Assembly: GCA_007859745.1 (NCBI GenBank)
Contig: SMLU01000001.1
Location: forward strand, 2,294,001 to 2,358,000
DNA: 64,000 nt
Direction of reading: 5' to 3'
DNA from: Phycisphaerae bacterium RAS1
GTDB lineage: Bacteria > Planctomycetota > Phycisphaerae > UBA1845 > Fen-1342
This document shows, in pieces, positions 53,454 through 62,626 of this stretch; position 1 is the first letter of the stretch; each line of letters begins with the position of its first letter. A model generated the notes under the pieces. It was given only the letters and a program-made list of their open reading frames with translations, was not told where the DNA came from and did not search any database. A program made the position numbers and the translations under genes.

Positions 53454-55646
53454 TTAGTGAGGGCAAGTCCAATCGTAGATTCGTTCTGGCGGCGCTGCGG
53501 GGCCGCTTAGAATACTCGGTACGTGCAGCGCTTCCCCGGCCGCCGGCGGCCAGTGGGGCTGCCCTTGAGCGTCCACCGAGAATGCCGTCCCCGACTCGAG
53601 GATGCCGAGCGGCCCCGTCGCGCCGTAGGACGGGTCGCAGAGGACACCGGAAAGCTCGGCGCGCGTAAGGCAGTGAAAACTGAAGTGAGGGTTTAGCTCG
53701 TTTCCATCGTGAGCGGGGCGCTCTACTTGGAACGTAGCGTTCCACCCGCGATAATTGTAGATATCGCGCCGCAGCGTATCGGAGCCACTCCAGTAGTAGC
53801 GCGTGAATGCGTCAATTCCGCCACAGCTCAGGAGATACGTTAGCAGTCTAGCGTGGGCGCTGCATTGACCTTGCTCGAGACGGTAGAGACTCAGAATGTG
53901 GCCGGACGGGTCCCGTCGCATTGGATTGTATTTGATGTCACTATCCACCCCTATCGTGCAGCGGGCTGCGATCTCTGAATACGACTGCGCACCATTCGCG
54001 TACCCGGCGACCTTGTCTACGGCCTCATCGTACCTGATCGCGCCGAACAACTGATGGGGCCAACGGTCGACCATGATCCACCACTGCGACGGCGTCGCCT
54101 GGGCAAACGGCGACCAGATTTCGCCGTCCATGGACTCGTCCAGCACCACCCAACGCTGAAGCAAGCCGACCGCCGGCGCCGGCAGCGGCGCTGCCGTCGC
54201 CAGTTCAAGCGTCGCGCGATCCTGAGGCGGGGCCCCAAGCAGAAAGACCAACTGTCCTTCCGCGACTACGGCCGCACCAACACGCGCCCGAATTCGAAGA
54301 ACCGCATCGCGTGTGCATGCGCCTTCCGGCGGTTGAATCGCGACCTTGATCGTCAAACCGATTGCGTCATAGATGCTCGATACGCAGGGAAACTGCGGCT
54401 CGGCGCCAAGTCCGAAATGCCACGAGTCTCCGAACTCACCCGGCTGGGCGTCGTCGCCGCTCGGCCAGCGACTCAGCGAGACCACGGGAAGTCGAAGCCC
54501 CTCCAGACAGACATGGTATCTGCACCCAAGTGCCCCGCCGCCTCCGCCCCCGTCTCCGTCCCCTTCGGAATCATCGTCATCATCGTTGGGATCGCCGTCG
54601 CCATCCATGTCATCATCGTTCTCGTTGGCGATCCCGTCGTTGTCCATATCCGGGTCGTCCCAGTTGGGCAGGCCGTCCGCGTCGATGTCGCCGTCGTGGG
54701 CGTCGTCTATTCCGTCGCCATCCATGTCGTCATCGTCTGCATTGGTTGCGCCGTCTCCGTCCATGTCCGGGTCAAGCGTGTTAGGAATCCCGTCGCCATC
54801 GATATCGGGATCAAGCCCGTTTGAGAGTCCGTCACCATCCATGTCTTCGTCGAGGTAGTTCGGAATCCCGTCGCCGTCCATGTCCGAATCGAGGTGGTTG
54901 GGAATGCCATCGCCGTCGATGTCGTCGTCCTGACCGTTCGGGTCACCGTCGTCGTCGGTGTCGTCATCAACGTGGTTGGGTTTGCCATCGTTGTCGATGT
55001 CGTCGTCGCAGGCGTTGCCCTTGCCGTCGTTGTCCGTGTCAATCTGGCCCGGGTTGGCCACGCCAGGACAATTGTCGTCGCCGTTCAGGATGCCATCGCC
55101 ATCGTCATCGTCGGCCGGCGGCGGAGCACAGAACGGGACGTCGCTCAGCAGACAGCAAATCAACTTGCGAAGCCAACCCCAGACGCCGCCGAAGTCCGGG
55201 TCGCCGCCGCCCGCCCCGGCCGGCCCCATCAACTGCCCCAGTCCGGCCACGCCATCAGCGTGGTACAGCAAATCCCAGGTTGTGCCGGGCGCCGGCGCTC
55301 CATTGGCCGAAATCCAGTCGGCCACCGCCAAACCAAACGAAGGATCGCGCTGGAATGTCGGCTCGAGATCGGCGCCCCAGTCGTTCTCCAGGGCCGCGGC
55401 GCCCGTTGTCTCGTCGATCGCCACCCACAAACTCACGCCGCCTTCCGGCTCGCGGCAAATCACAAACGCTCCGTACTGGCCGTCGATGCGCGTCACGCCG
55501 GTCGAGTAGCCGACAATCATGGTCGCCTGGGTCAGCGGATCCGCGACGACGGAGTGCTTGAAACCCGGGACCGCCGGTCCAAGAACCAGGTCGCCCAGGC
55601 AGTCAATGACATCCGTGGCCGCGGCGGGCGTTGCGCAAACCAACAT
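53454..55646 (-). CDS. Secreted protein with thrombospondin type 3 repeats and transglutaminase-like domain
   Basis: A 730-residue frame from the first in-frame ATG. Residues 178-370 are about a dozen DxDxDG calcium-binding repeats ([20 protein letters not shown] type). The C-terminal domain has C595 in [20 protein letters not shown], His at 654 or 658 in NPHFSFHC, and D671 in CDPSYG: the order and context of a transglutaminase-like Cys-His-Asp triad. This ATG has no Shine-Dalgarno and gives a truncated signal sequence. The better start, ATG 55702 behind AAAGGGG, is out of frame because of the pentamer tract at 55666-55698; with one unit fewer it would be in frame. See findings. Confidence 0.75.
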   Translation of the reverse strand: MLVCATPAAATDVIDCLGDLVLGPAVPGFKHSVVADPLTQATMIVGYSTGVTRIDGQYGAFVICREPEGGVSLWVAIDETTGAAALENDWGADLEPTFQRDPSFGLAVADWISANGAPAPGTTWDLLYHADGVAGLGQLMGPAGAGGGDPDFGGVWGWLRKLICCLLSDVPFCAPPPADDDDGDGILNGDDNCPGVANPGQIDTDNDGKGNACDDDIDNDGKPNHVDDDTDDDGDPNGQDDDIDGDGIPNHLDSDMDGDGIPNYLDEDMDGDGLSNGLDPDIDGDGIPNTLDPDMDGDGATNADDDDMDGDGIDDAHDGDIDADGLPNWDDPDMDNDGIANENDDDMDGDGDPNDDDDDSEGDGDGGGGGGALGCRYHVCLEGLRLPVVSLSRWPSGDDAQPGEFGDSWHFGLGAEPQFPCVSSIYDAIGLTIKVAIQPPEGACTRDAVLRIRARVGAAVVAEGQLVFLLGAPPQDRATLELATAAPLPAPAVGLLQRWVVLDESMDGEIWSPFAQATPSQWWIMVDRWPHQLFGAIRYDEAVDKVAGYANGAQSYSEIAARCTIGVDSDIKYNPMRRDPSGHILSLYRLEQGQCSAHARLLTYLLSCGGIDAFTRYYWSGSDTLRRDIYNYRGWNATFQVERPAHDGNELNPHFSFHCLTRAELSGVLCDPSYGATGPLGILESGTAFSVDAQGQPHWPPAAGEALHVPSILSGPAAPPERIYDWTCPH

Positions 55647-55665
55647 GGTCAGTATGGTCGCTGTC

Positions 55666-55698
55666 GCGGTGCGGTGCGGTGCGGTGCGGTGCGGTGCG
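55666..55698 (-). repeat. Pentanucleotide tandem repeat (six and a half copies) at a translation start
   Basis: Six GCGGT units plus GCG on the plus strand (ACCGC on the coding strand) lie between ATG 55702 and the signal-peptide region of the transglutaminase-like gene. The distance from ATG 55702 to ATG 55646 is 56 nt, so the frames do not match at this copy number; five copies would give 51 nt. Confidence 0.9.
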
Positions 55699-55708
55699 CC
55701 ATGTGCTT

Positions 55709-55715
55709 CCCCTTT
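55709..55715 (-). promoter_or_regulatory. Strong Shine-Dalgarno for ATG 55702
   Basis: AAAGGGG ends 6 nt before the ATG at 55702. The frame from this ATG enters the pentamer tract and meets TGA after 17 codons in the present sequence. Confidence 0.75.
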
Positions 55716-55887
55716 GTTCTGATTATCCTACCGATGCGCCTCGCCGGATTCAACCGCGACGGACGAGATTAGGACGTGCTGGCCAGGTTTGGGTGCCATG
55801 GCAGCGTCGGTTCAAACCTCACCAGTGCCGACCAAGAAGCACAGAAGACGGCGGCGGCCGGTCTCGGGCAGGTGCACGGAGTGGCAT

Positions 55888-56229
55888 GTGACGATCGAGG
55901 ACTTTCGCCGGCTGGCGCTTGCGCTGCCCGCGGTGACGGAAGGTGAGCACATGGCCCACCCCGACTTCCGCGTCGGCAAGAAAATATTCGCCACGCTCCA
56001 GCCTGAAAAGAAACTCGGCATGGTAAAGCTTGCCGTCGTCGAGCAGCGCGAGTTCGTCGCCGCCGCTCCGACGGTCTTTTCGCCGGTGCCCGGCGGTTGG
56101 GGCCGCCGCGGCGCGACCTACGTGCGGCTGAAATCAGCCCGAAAAGCCGTCGTGCTGCGGGCGCTGCGGGCCGCTTGGAGAAACGCGGCCCCCAAGTCGC
56201 TGCTGGCTCAATTGGAAGCGGAGATGTAA
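55888..56229 (+). CDS. MmcQ/YjbR family DNA-binding-fold protein
   Basis: A 113-residue protein of the YjbR/MmcQ family (CyaY-like fold). The pattern LALALPAVTEGEHMAHPDFR, KKIFATL and the C-terminal GATYVRLKSA with final helix LRALRAAWRNAAPKSL are typical. The precise role of this family is unknown, although DNA binding has been suggested. GTG at 55888 is chosen because GGAG lies 6 nt upstream and the family starts here; the earlier ATG adds a basic extension with no similarity. It stands alone and is followed by a family B repeat. Confidence 0.85.
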   Translation: MTIEDFRRLALALPAVTEGEHMAHPDFRVGKKIFATLQPEKKLGMVKLAVVEQREFVAAAPTVFSPVPGGWGRRGATYVRLKSARKAVVLRALRAAWRNAAPKSLLAQLEAEM

Positions 56230-56256
56230 GAGCATCCCGTAACCGCCGTTTCCTTT

Positions 56257-56331
56257 CCGAGCCGCGCGCGTAAGCAAGCGGTTCTTGAGCCCCCGCAAAC
56301 AAGAAACCGCTCCCTCACGGTCGCGGCTCGG
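56257..56331. repeat. Family B fold-back repeat, copy 5
   Basis: The left arm (56257-56281) is of class 2 (CCGAGCCGCGCGCGTAAGC); the right arm (56307-56331) ends GGTCGCGGCTCGG. The flank upstream (ATCCCGTAACCGCCGTTT) matches copy 4. Confidence 0.9.
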
Positions 56332-56351
56332 AAATGCCGAGGTTTGTCGCG

Positions 56352-56404
56352 CCGTCGGACGCGGAGGTCCGACGCCGCGAGCAGACGCGGAGGTTCGATG
56401 CTAC
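56352..56404. repeat. Family E repeat, copy 3
   Basis: CGTCGGACGCGGAGGTCCGAC is followed by a degenerate second unit (CAGACGCGGAGGTTCGATG) and CTAC. It overlaps the stop codon of the adjacent dockerin gene. Confidence 0.75.
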
Positions 56405-57633
56405 GGGCAGCCGCCCGCCAGGATGCATTGCACGAACGCGTTGATGTCGAGCACGTTCACGCCGCCGTCCTGATTCACGTCGGTCGCGCAGAGCCGGTCG
56501 CAGCAGGGGTGCGCCGCGCCGTAGGCGGCCGGGTCGATCAGGGCCTGCACGAAGTCGTTGATGTCGAGCACATCGACGGCGCCGTCGCAGTTCGCGTCGC
56601 CGCGGCTGAACGCCTCGCAGTTGTCGCCGGGTACGCCGAGCAGTTGAAACGCGTGCAGCCGGTTAGTGCTGATCGGGTCGCCGTCATCCACGATTCCGAG
56701 CAGCGCCCGCCCGCCGCCGGCCAACGGCGGGCCGAGGCACAGCCCTTCCAGGTTGTTCGCCCCGCCGGACCAGAGCAGCGTCTTGCCGGCGGGGGTGTAC
56801 GACGCGCCCATCAGTCCGGCCAGCCCCGACACGTCCGTCACGCCGCCGAGGCTGACGGCATAGATGCGGCTGCGAAACGGCGGAAATGCGCTGGCTAGCG
56901 AGCGCTCCAGCGCCAGGAGCGTGTCATCCGGCAGGAGAACCAGCTCCGTCAGGCCCACGCCGCCGCTCGTGATCGCGCCGCCGTGCATGGCGTCCGTGAC
57001 GTAGGCGAACTGCCCGGCCGCGGACCATGACCATGGTGCGCCGGCGTCGAGGCGCAGGAGTCGCACGACCGTGCCTGCGGTCGGACTGGAAACGTCTCCG
57101 TCGACGGTCAGCGCCTGTTCGTTCGCGGTCCAGATCACGCCGCAGGCGGTCGAGAGCGTCACCGACTCGAAGCCCATATTTGAGCGGCGATTGGCGAAGA
57201 CGGCCGGCGCCGGGATGGTCTGGACCAGCGCGCCGTCGGCGAGACTGAATTCGAGGATGCTCGGGTCGCCCTCTTCGGAGAGCAGGACGGTATTGCGATA
57301 GGGCCCGGTCCAGGCGATGCCCTCGAAATCGCGCGTCTGCGAAAGCGACAGTCCGCCGTTGAAAACGGCCGACGCGATCGAGCCGTCGGGGTTCAGAGTT
57401 GCATCCAGAAACACGAGTTTGTTTGAATTGTCCATGACGGCGATATAGGCCGTGCCGCCGGCGTGCGTGACGCCGCTGAGCCCGGCAACAGTGAAGGACT
57501 GGCCGAACTGATCGGTCGTGGTGGCAGCCAGCGCCACGTTGTTTCGCGCGACAATACTGAGCGTGCCGGCGCGGCTGCTGTGGGCCAGCGCGAAAGGTAG
57601 CAGCAAACACGGGATTCGCCGGATCAGGTTCAT
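56401..57633 (-). CDS. Secreted phytase-like esterase-domain protein with dockerin-like C-terminus
   Basis: A 410-residue protein with a signal peptide (MNLIRRIPCLLLPFALAHSS). The middle resembles the esterase-like activity of phytase domain (PF13449 type): RDFEGIAWTG, VLLSEEGDPSILEFSL, RRSNMGFESVTLS. The C-terminal two calcium loops GDANCDGAVDVLDINDFVQ and DVNQDGGVNVLDINAFVQCI make a dockerin module. It may hydrolyse or bind phosphate esters, but the enzymatic role is not established. The ATG at 57633 was chosen for the signal peptide. The family E repeat touches its 3' end. Confidence 0.75.
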   Translation of the reverse strand: MNLIRRIPCLLLPFALAHSSRAGTLSIVARNNVALAATTTDQFGQSFTVAGLSGVTHAGGTAYIAVMDNSNKLVFLDATLNPDGSIASAVFNGGLSLSQTRDFEGIAWTGPYRNTVLLSEEGDPSILEFSLADGALVQTIPAPAVFANRRSNMGFESVTLSTACGVIWTANEQALTVDGDVSSPTAGTVVRLLRLDAGAPWSWSAAGQFAYVTDAMHGGAITSGGVGLTELVLLPDDTLLALERSLASAFPPFRSRIYAVSLGGVTDVSGLAGLMGASYTPAGKTLLWSGGANNLEGLCLGPPLAGGGRALLGIVDDGDPISTNRLHAFQLLGVPGDNCEAFSRGDANCDGAVDVLDINDFVQALIDPAAYGAAHPCCDRLCATDVNQDGGVNVLDINAFVQCILAGGCP

Positions 57634-57753
57634 CGTTGGATCGTAACAAAGCTGCGATCGCGCAAACAACAGAATTCAGCGGCGCTGCTTGCGATCGCGC
57701 AGAAGCTGCGCCAGGGCTTGCCTACGGGAGCCGCGCGCGGGGTTTCGTGCTGG

Positions 57754-57838
57754 GGGTGGAACGGGCATCTTGCCCGCTCCGGGCCGCGCTAGGACGGGCG
57801 AGACGCCCGTCCCACCCAAATGTCCTCAGGCTCGGAGA
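57754..57838. repeat. Family D fold-back repeat, copy 2
   Basis: The left arm GGGTGGAACGGGCATCTTGC is degenerate; the right arm GACGGGCGAGACGCCCGTCC followed by CACCCAAATGT matches copy 1, as does the downstream flank (CA-GCTC-GA). Confidence 0.85.
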
Positions 57839-57894
57839 CCGGTCGCCCAGCGTTCCCACGGCGGCGCGGGACTTCGCCGATATTCAATACGAGT

Positions 57895-60807
57895 ATGTCC
57901 CGCTGCACCAACCAGTCGAGCTTCGCCGCGCCCCGGGCTGCATCGGACAGCGTCAAGGCCCTCATTCTCGCGGTGATAGTCCTTTCATCGGCACGGACAG
58001 CCCCCGCCAGCCAGCCGCCGCACCTCGCGCCGGCGGCCGACTCGGGGATCGCACCGCCGCAGCAGATCATCAAGCGGTTTGATTTCAACGAGCGTTCGCT
58101 GGGCAACTACGAAGCGCTGCCGATGTACTGGGAGCGGCTCTCCGGCCCGGGGTTGCCGCGCTACTCCGAGGGCCGTTTCGACGACGCGCTGGGCCACGAG
58201 GCGCCGCCGTCGTTTGTGTTTTCGCTCAAGGGCGGGAACATCTGCTACGAGTATCGCGGCGACGACCTGCGCATCGTTCCGAACTCGGACTACGACATCT
58301 CGGCCTACGTGCGGTTCGAAGACATCAGCTTGGCGCGGGCCTTCATCGGCTGCTTTCTGGTTGACCAGGACGGTCAGCAGATCGAGGGGAGCCAGCGCAT
58401 CAGCGCCCTCGAGCCGCGCCCGCACGAACGGCGCGCGGCCCGTGGCGGCGACGCGCCCCGCCGCGGCGGTCCGAGCGCCGATCCGCTTCAGGCGGATTCC
58501 ACCGCCGACGCCGAACCGACTTCCGCGGAAGTGGACGACGGCGGCTGGGTCGCTCTGCACATTCAAGTCCCGAGCGATTACGCCGGCGCCGCGGCGATCC
58601 GCCTGCAGCTCTGGGTGGTTCAGCCGCAGGTCTGGCAGGCGCGGCCCGAGGCTGCGGTGGACGCGATCTTCCGTCAGGACGTGCGCGGCAAGGTCTGGTT
58701 CGACGACATTGAGCTGCGTCGTCGGCCGCGCGTTCGGCTCGGCTTCTCGCGTCCGGGGAATTTCGCGGAAGAGGGCGAGCCGGCCGCACTGACGCTTTCG
58801 GTGCAGGAGAACCTCGGGGGCGGTGCATTCGCGGAGCTGGCGGTTACGGACGCGGGCGGAGGGACGGCGTACTCGACCTCGCTTGCGGTGCCGGCGGCGG
58901 AGAACTCGGCCCTGGAAGCGCCGCTGCCGGAGCTGCCGCCGGGGCTATACGAGGCGTCCTCGCTGCTGCGCGTTCGCGGGCGGGAGCTTCAGCAACGACG
59001 CATTCAGTTCGCGATCCTGCCGGAGTTGGGAGCGGAGGCGGGGCGATCTCCGGCATTGGGGATTGACCTGGGCACCGCGGGAGCGCCGGACGTGGCCGGC
59101 GCCGCAGCCCTGACCGCCGCCATCGGGTGCGGCTCCGTGAAGCTCACGACGCTGGCCCCGGCGCAGGAGCCGACTCCGACGCAGGTGGAAGAGCTCCGCC
59201 ACACACGCGACTTGCTGCGGGCGCTGGCTATCCGCCGCATTGAAGGCGTCGGCGTCATCGCCGTTCCCGACGGCGGCGACCCGCGCCGCACCGCCGCGCG
59301 CGACTACCTGAGCGACATCGGCTCGGCCGGCGAGCGTTTCGGGCGGCTGATGTCCTACTTCGGCGGATCGGTGCCGATCTGGCAGCTCGGCAGCGAACCG
59401 GTGGAGTTGACGTCGGGCGGCGGGTGGGACGCGGCCACCGTGGCCCGCGTGCGGCGCGAGATGGAGCGATTCATCAGCCTGCCGGAACTGGTCGTCCCGG
59501 CCAGCGTTTTCGACGCCGCGCACAAGGCGAATCAGCTTCACGAGATTCTCGGTTCGCCGGGCGGTGACGAACCGGGCGCGGCGGGCGGCCTGCCTTCCGG
59601 CGTTCACCATTCGGTCTGGGCCCCGGCTGGAATCCCGGCGCGAAGTCTCGCCTGGCAGCTCGCGTTTCTTCAGAGCGCAGACTCAAGCCAGTCCGTCAGC
59701 GACGGCGAACTCACTCCAGGCGCGGCGGGCGATGTCTGGTTGCGCATCGACCCGGATCGCAGCGAGTTGCTCAGCACCGAGGCGCGCGAGATCGACCTCG
59801 CCAGGCGAATCGTGGTTGCGGCCTGCCTGTCGCCGACGAGACTCTACGTTCCGGCGCCGTTTGCGTGCAGCGACGGCGGCGGCCTGCCGGCGTGGGCGCC
59901 GAGCGAAGAAATCTTCGTCGTTCGCACGTTGTATCACTACCTGGGCGGCAAACGCGCCGTCCGGGCGCTGCGGCTCGGGCCCGAGAGTGTCGGGGTTGTG
60001 TTCGCCGGCAAGACGGAGCAATGCCTGATCGCCTGGACGTGGACTGCCGGGCAGCCGGTCGAGTGCGACATCCTGGTCGGCCCGGCCGCCGCCGCAGTCG
60101 ACGCGCGCGGGCAGCGGCAGTCGCTGGCGGTCGGCGAGGGCGCCGTTCGGGCGACGCTGACGCAGATGCCGCTGATCATCACCGACGTCAACTTGCCGCT
60201 GATGTTGATGCGTTCGGAGTGCCGATTGTCGCCGCAGTACATCGAGCTGCATGTTCCGACAACCGAGCCGGTGCTGGCGCTGCGCAATACTTTCGACGCC
60301 GCCATTTCAGGGCGGCTGGACATCACGCCGCCGCCGGAATGGACGCTGCCGCAGACCGGGCATGAGTTCCAGCTCGGCCCGGGCGAGACCTTTGAACGGG
60401 CGCTGCCGCTGATGCTTCCCTCGCGGAAGCTGGCGACGCAGGAGTTCGTGGATGTCCGCGTGAATGTGAAAGCGCCGACCGCGGCGACGCTGAAGATGCG
60501 TTTTCCGCTGACGCTGGGGCTGCGCGATGTGCAGCTCGACGCCCAGGCGCAGTGGAGCGGCGACGACCTGGTCGTTCGCCAGTCGTTTCGCAACCTGTCA
60601 TCCGCCACGGTCAGCTTCACCAGCTACTGCCAGGCGGCGGGCCGCCCGCGCGCGGAGGGCGCGTTCCTGAACGTCCCGGCCGGCGAGTTGCGCGAGCAGA
60701 TTTACCAGTTCAACGACGCTCGCTCGCTATCGGGGTCAGTCCTGGCGCTGGGTATTCAGGAAGTTCGCGGCCAGCGTGTGCTTGATCAGCTTGTGGACGT
60801 GCCCTGA
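57895..60807 (+). CDS. Large secreted hypothetical protein
   Basis: A 970-residue protein. A signal-anchor-like segment (about 22-38, VKALILAVIVLSSARTAPAS) precedes an N-terminal beta-sandwich resembling a carbohydrate-binding module (KRFDFNERSLGNYEALPMYW; DYDISAYVRFEDISLARAFI). The central region alternates strands and helices like a TIM barrel (GCGSVKLTTLAP; GVGVIAVPDGGDP; VPIWQLGSEPVEL), and the C-terminal 250 residues are again beta-rich. A glycoside-hydrolase-like layout is possible, but I cannot name a family or catalytic residues. The ATG at 57895 has no Shine-Dalgarno. The RicT-type gene follows after 125 nt. Confidence 0.65.
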   Translation: MSRCTNQSSFAAPRAASDSVKALILAVIVLSSARTAPASQPPHLAPAADSGIAPPQQIIKRFDFNERSLGNYEALPMYWERLSGPGLPRYSEGRFDDALGHEAPPSFVFSLKGGNICYEYRGDDLRIVPNSDYDISAYVRFEDISLARAFIGCFLVDQDGQQIEGSQRISALEPRPHERRAARGGDAPRRGGPSADPLQADSTADAEPTSAEVDDGGWVALHIQVPSDYAGAAAIRLQLWVVQPQVWQARPEAAVDAIFRQDVRGKVWFDDIELRRRPRVRLGFSRPGNFAEEGEPAALTLSVQENLGGGAFAELAVTDAGGGTAYSTSLAVPAAENSALEAPLPELPPGLYEASSLLRVRGRELQQRRIQFAILPELGAEAGRSPALGIDLGTAGAPDVAGAAALTAAIGCGSVKLTTLAPAQEPTPTQVEELRHTRDLLRALAIRRIEGVGVIAVPDGGDPRRTAARDYLSDIGSAGERFGRLMSYFGGSVPIWQLGSEPVELTSGGGWDAATVARVRREMERFISLPELVVPASVFDAAHKANQLHEILGSPGGDEPGAAGGLPSGVHHSVWAPAGIPARSLAWQLAFLQSADSSQSVSDGELTPGAAGDVWLRIDPDRSELLSTEAREIDLARRIVVAACLSPTRLYVPAPFACSDGGGLPAWAPSEEIFVVRTLYHYLGGKRAVRALRLGPESVGVVFAGKTEQCLIAWTWTAGQPVECDILVGPAAAAVDARGQRQSLAVGEGAVRATLTQMPLIITDVNLPLMLMRSECRLSPQYIELHVPTTEPVLALRNTFDAAISGRLDITPPPEWTLPQTGHEFQLGPGETFERALPLMLPSRKLATQEFVDVRVNVKAPTAATLKMRFPLTLGLRDVQLDAQAQWSGDDLVVRQSFRNLSSATVSFTSYCQAAGRPRAEGAFLNVPAGELREQIYQFNDARSLSGSVLALGIQEVRGQRVLDQLVDVP

Positions 60808-60932
60808 GTCGGGAACAATACTCAAGTTGTTGATTGCCGGGCGCGACGCCGACGGCTGTTTCGTCGCCGCGCTTGGGAAGAGGCCGTGGTGGCGCGATCG
60901 ACGTGCGCCAAGGCGCCGGCAAGCGAGGAAGC

Positions 60933-62204
60933 ATGATCGCTTTACCCGTTCACAAATCGCCCGACGATTCCAGCGGAGGCGCGGAGCGCAGCAAGAGCGG
61001 CGGCTGCGGCTCGTGCGGCAGCGGTGGGGGAAGTTGCGGCGAGGGACTGGAGAAGGTCTATCCGACGACGGCGGTGCGCTACGGCGCGATGAACTGGATC
61101 GGCGAGTTTCGCTACCAGCCCAAAGCGGTGTTCCGCTGCGGGGCCAAGGTGGTGATCGAGACGGAGCGCGGAATGGAGCTGGGCCAGCAGGTCAGCCTGT
61201 TCTGCAACGGCTGCAGCAAGCAGGTGACGCGCGAGCAGATTCAGACCTACGTGAAGAACAGCGGCCCCGAGTTCTACCAGCTCAGCAGCGGCCGCGTCGT
61301 CCGCGAGGCCACCTCCGCCGACCAGGATGAGCAGGCGCACCTCGACGCCCATCGCCCGGAGTACATCGCGCACTGCGCGCTGCTGGCGGCGCAGCTCAAC
61401 CTGGAGATGAAGATCGTCACGGCCGAGTCGCTCCTGGGCGGCGATCGGATTGTCTTCTATTTCCGCTCAGACCAGCGCGTCGACTTCCGCCAGTTGGTGC
61501 GCGAGCTCGCGCGCCACCATCGCACGCGGATCGAAATGCGGCAGGTCGGGGCCCGCGACGAGGCCCGGCTGGTGGCCGACTACGAAATCTGCGGGCGCGA
61601 GTGCTGCTGCAAGAACTTCCTGAAGAAGCTGCGGCCGGTGAACATGAAGATGGCCAAGGTGCAGAAATCGACGCTTGATCCGAGCAAGGTCTCGGGCCGC
61701 TGCGGGCGGCTGCGCTGCTGCCTGCGCTACGAGCACGAGGGCTACGAGGCGCTGATGGCCAAGCTGCCGCCGATGAATGCGCGCGTGCAGACGGAGTACG
61801 GCGAGGCGGTGGTCATCGATCGCCAGATTCTCACGCAGCTTCTGCTGGTGCGGACGCTCGACAACCGTGACATGGCGTTGCCGGTGGAAGAGGTCCGCGT
61901 CCTGACGGCGCCGCCGCCCGGGCAGGACGATCACGAGCACGACGAGCACGACGGCGACCTGCCGCCCCCGTCTCCGCGTGACGCCGGGCCCAGCCGCCCG
62001 CCGCTGCCGCGTCCGCCGGCGCCGCCGCAGTCTGAGTCCGATTCGTCGCCGGAGCCGGGCGGCCCGCCGCCCGCGGATTCCGGTCCGCCGCGTCGCTCGC
62101 GGCGGCGTCGTCGCCGCGGGCCGCGCCCGGGTGGCCCGCCGGGGCCTCGCGGAAGCGGCCCGGATGCCGGCCCTGGACCGGCCGAGCCAGACCCCTCGTC
62201 ATGA
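60933..62204 (+). CDS. RicT/PSP1-domain protein with Cys-rich head and Pro/Arg-rich tail
   Basis: A 423-residue protein. The PSP1 core (about 45-330) has the cysteine cluster ICGRECCCKNFLKKLRPVNM and KVSGRCGRLRCCLRYEHEGY, which in RicT/YaaT helps bind iron-sulfur clusters in the Ric complex controlling RNase Y. An added N-terminal cluster (GGCGSCGSGGGSCG) and a 100-residue tail, acidic/His first and then Pro/Arg (RRSRRRRRRGPRPGG), are not part of the usual family. The ATG at 60933 has GAGG close upstream. The gene overlaps the next one by 4 nt (ATGA). Confidence 0.87.
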   Translation: MIALPVHKSPDDSSGGAERSKSGGCGSCGSGGGSCGEGLEKVYPTTAVRYGAMNWIGEFRYQPKAVFRCGAKVVIETERGMELGQQVSLFCNGCSKQVTREQIQTYVKNSGPEFYQLSSGRVVREATSADQDEQAHLDAHRPEYIAHCALLAAQLNLEMKIVTAESLLGGDRIVFYFRSDQRVDFRQLVRELARHHRTRIEMRQVGARDEARLVADYEICGRECCCKNFLKKLRPVNMKMAKVQKSTLDPSKVSGRCGRLRCCLRYEHEGYEALMAKLPPMNARVQTEYGEAVVIDRQILTQLLLVRTLDNRDMALPVEEVRVLTAPPPGQDDHEHDEHDGDLPPPSPRDAGPSRPPLPRPPAPPQSESDSSPEPGGPPPADSGPPRRSRRRRRRGPRPGGPPGPRGSGPDAGPGPAEPDPSS

Positions 62205-62626
62205 CGCCCGAGCAGATCGAGCTTGCCGAACGAATTGAGCGCGCCATCCGCGCGGACGGCCGGTACCCCCCGGAGGCCTACGAATTCCTGCACCGCGGCC
62301 TCGATCTGGCGGCGCGGCTGGTTCACGGCGACCAGCCGGTCGAGGGGAAAGCGCGGCACGTCACCGGCCAGCAGCTCAGCGAAGCGCTGCGCGTGCTGGC
62401 GATCGAAAGCTGGGGACCGCTGGCGCGCGACGTCTTCGCGCGCTGGAACATCCACTCCACCCGCGATTTCGGCGAGATGGTGTATTTCATGATCTCGCAG
62501 CAGGTCATGGGCCGGCAGGACAGCGATCGCATCGAAGATTTTGACGACGTGTACCCGTTCGAGACGGCCTTCGCGGATTATGAGATTCGCTTCGGCGAGG
62601 AAGACCACTCGGAACGGCACACGTGA
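62201..62626 (+). CDS. Minf_1886 family protein
   Basis: A 141-residue protein matching the Minf_1886 family of unknown function. The pattern PPEAYEFLHRGLDLA, HVTGQQLSEALRVLAIESWG, VFARWNIHSTRDFGEMVYFM and SDRIEDFDDVYPFETAF is characteristic. It is widely conserved in the PVC superphylum and Acidobacteria. ATG overlaps the RicT-type gene's stop by 4 nt, and its own TGA overlaps the permease ATG (TGATG), so the three form a coupled operon. Confidence 0.85.
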   Translation: MTPEQIELAERIERAIRADGRYPPEAYEFLHRGLDLAARLVHGDQPVEGKARHVTGQQLSEALRVLAIESWGPLARDVFARWNIHSTRDFGEMVYFMISQQVMGRQDSDRIEDFDDVYPFETAFADYEIRFGEEDHSERHT

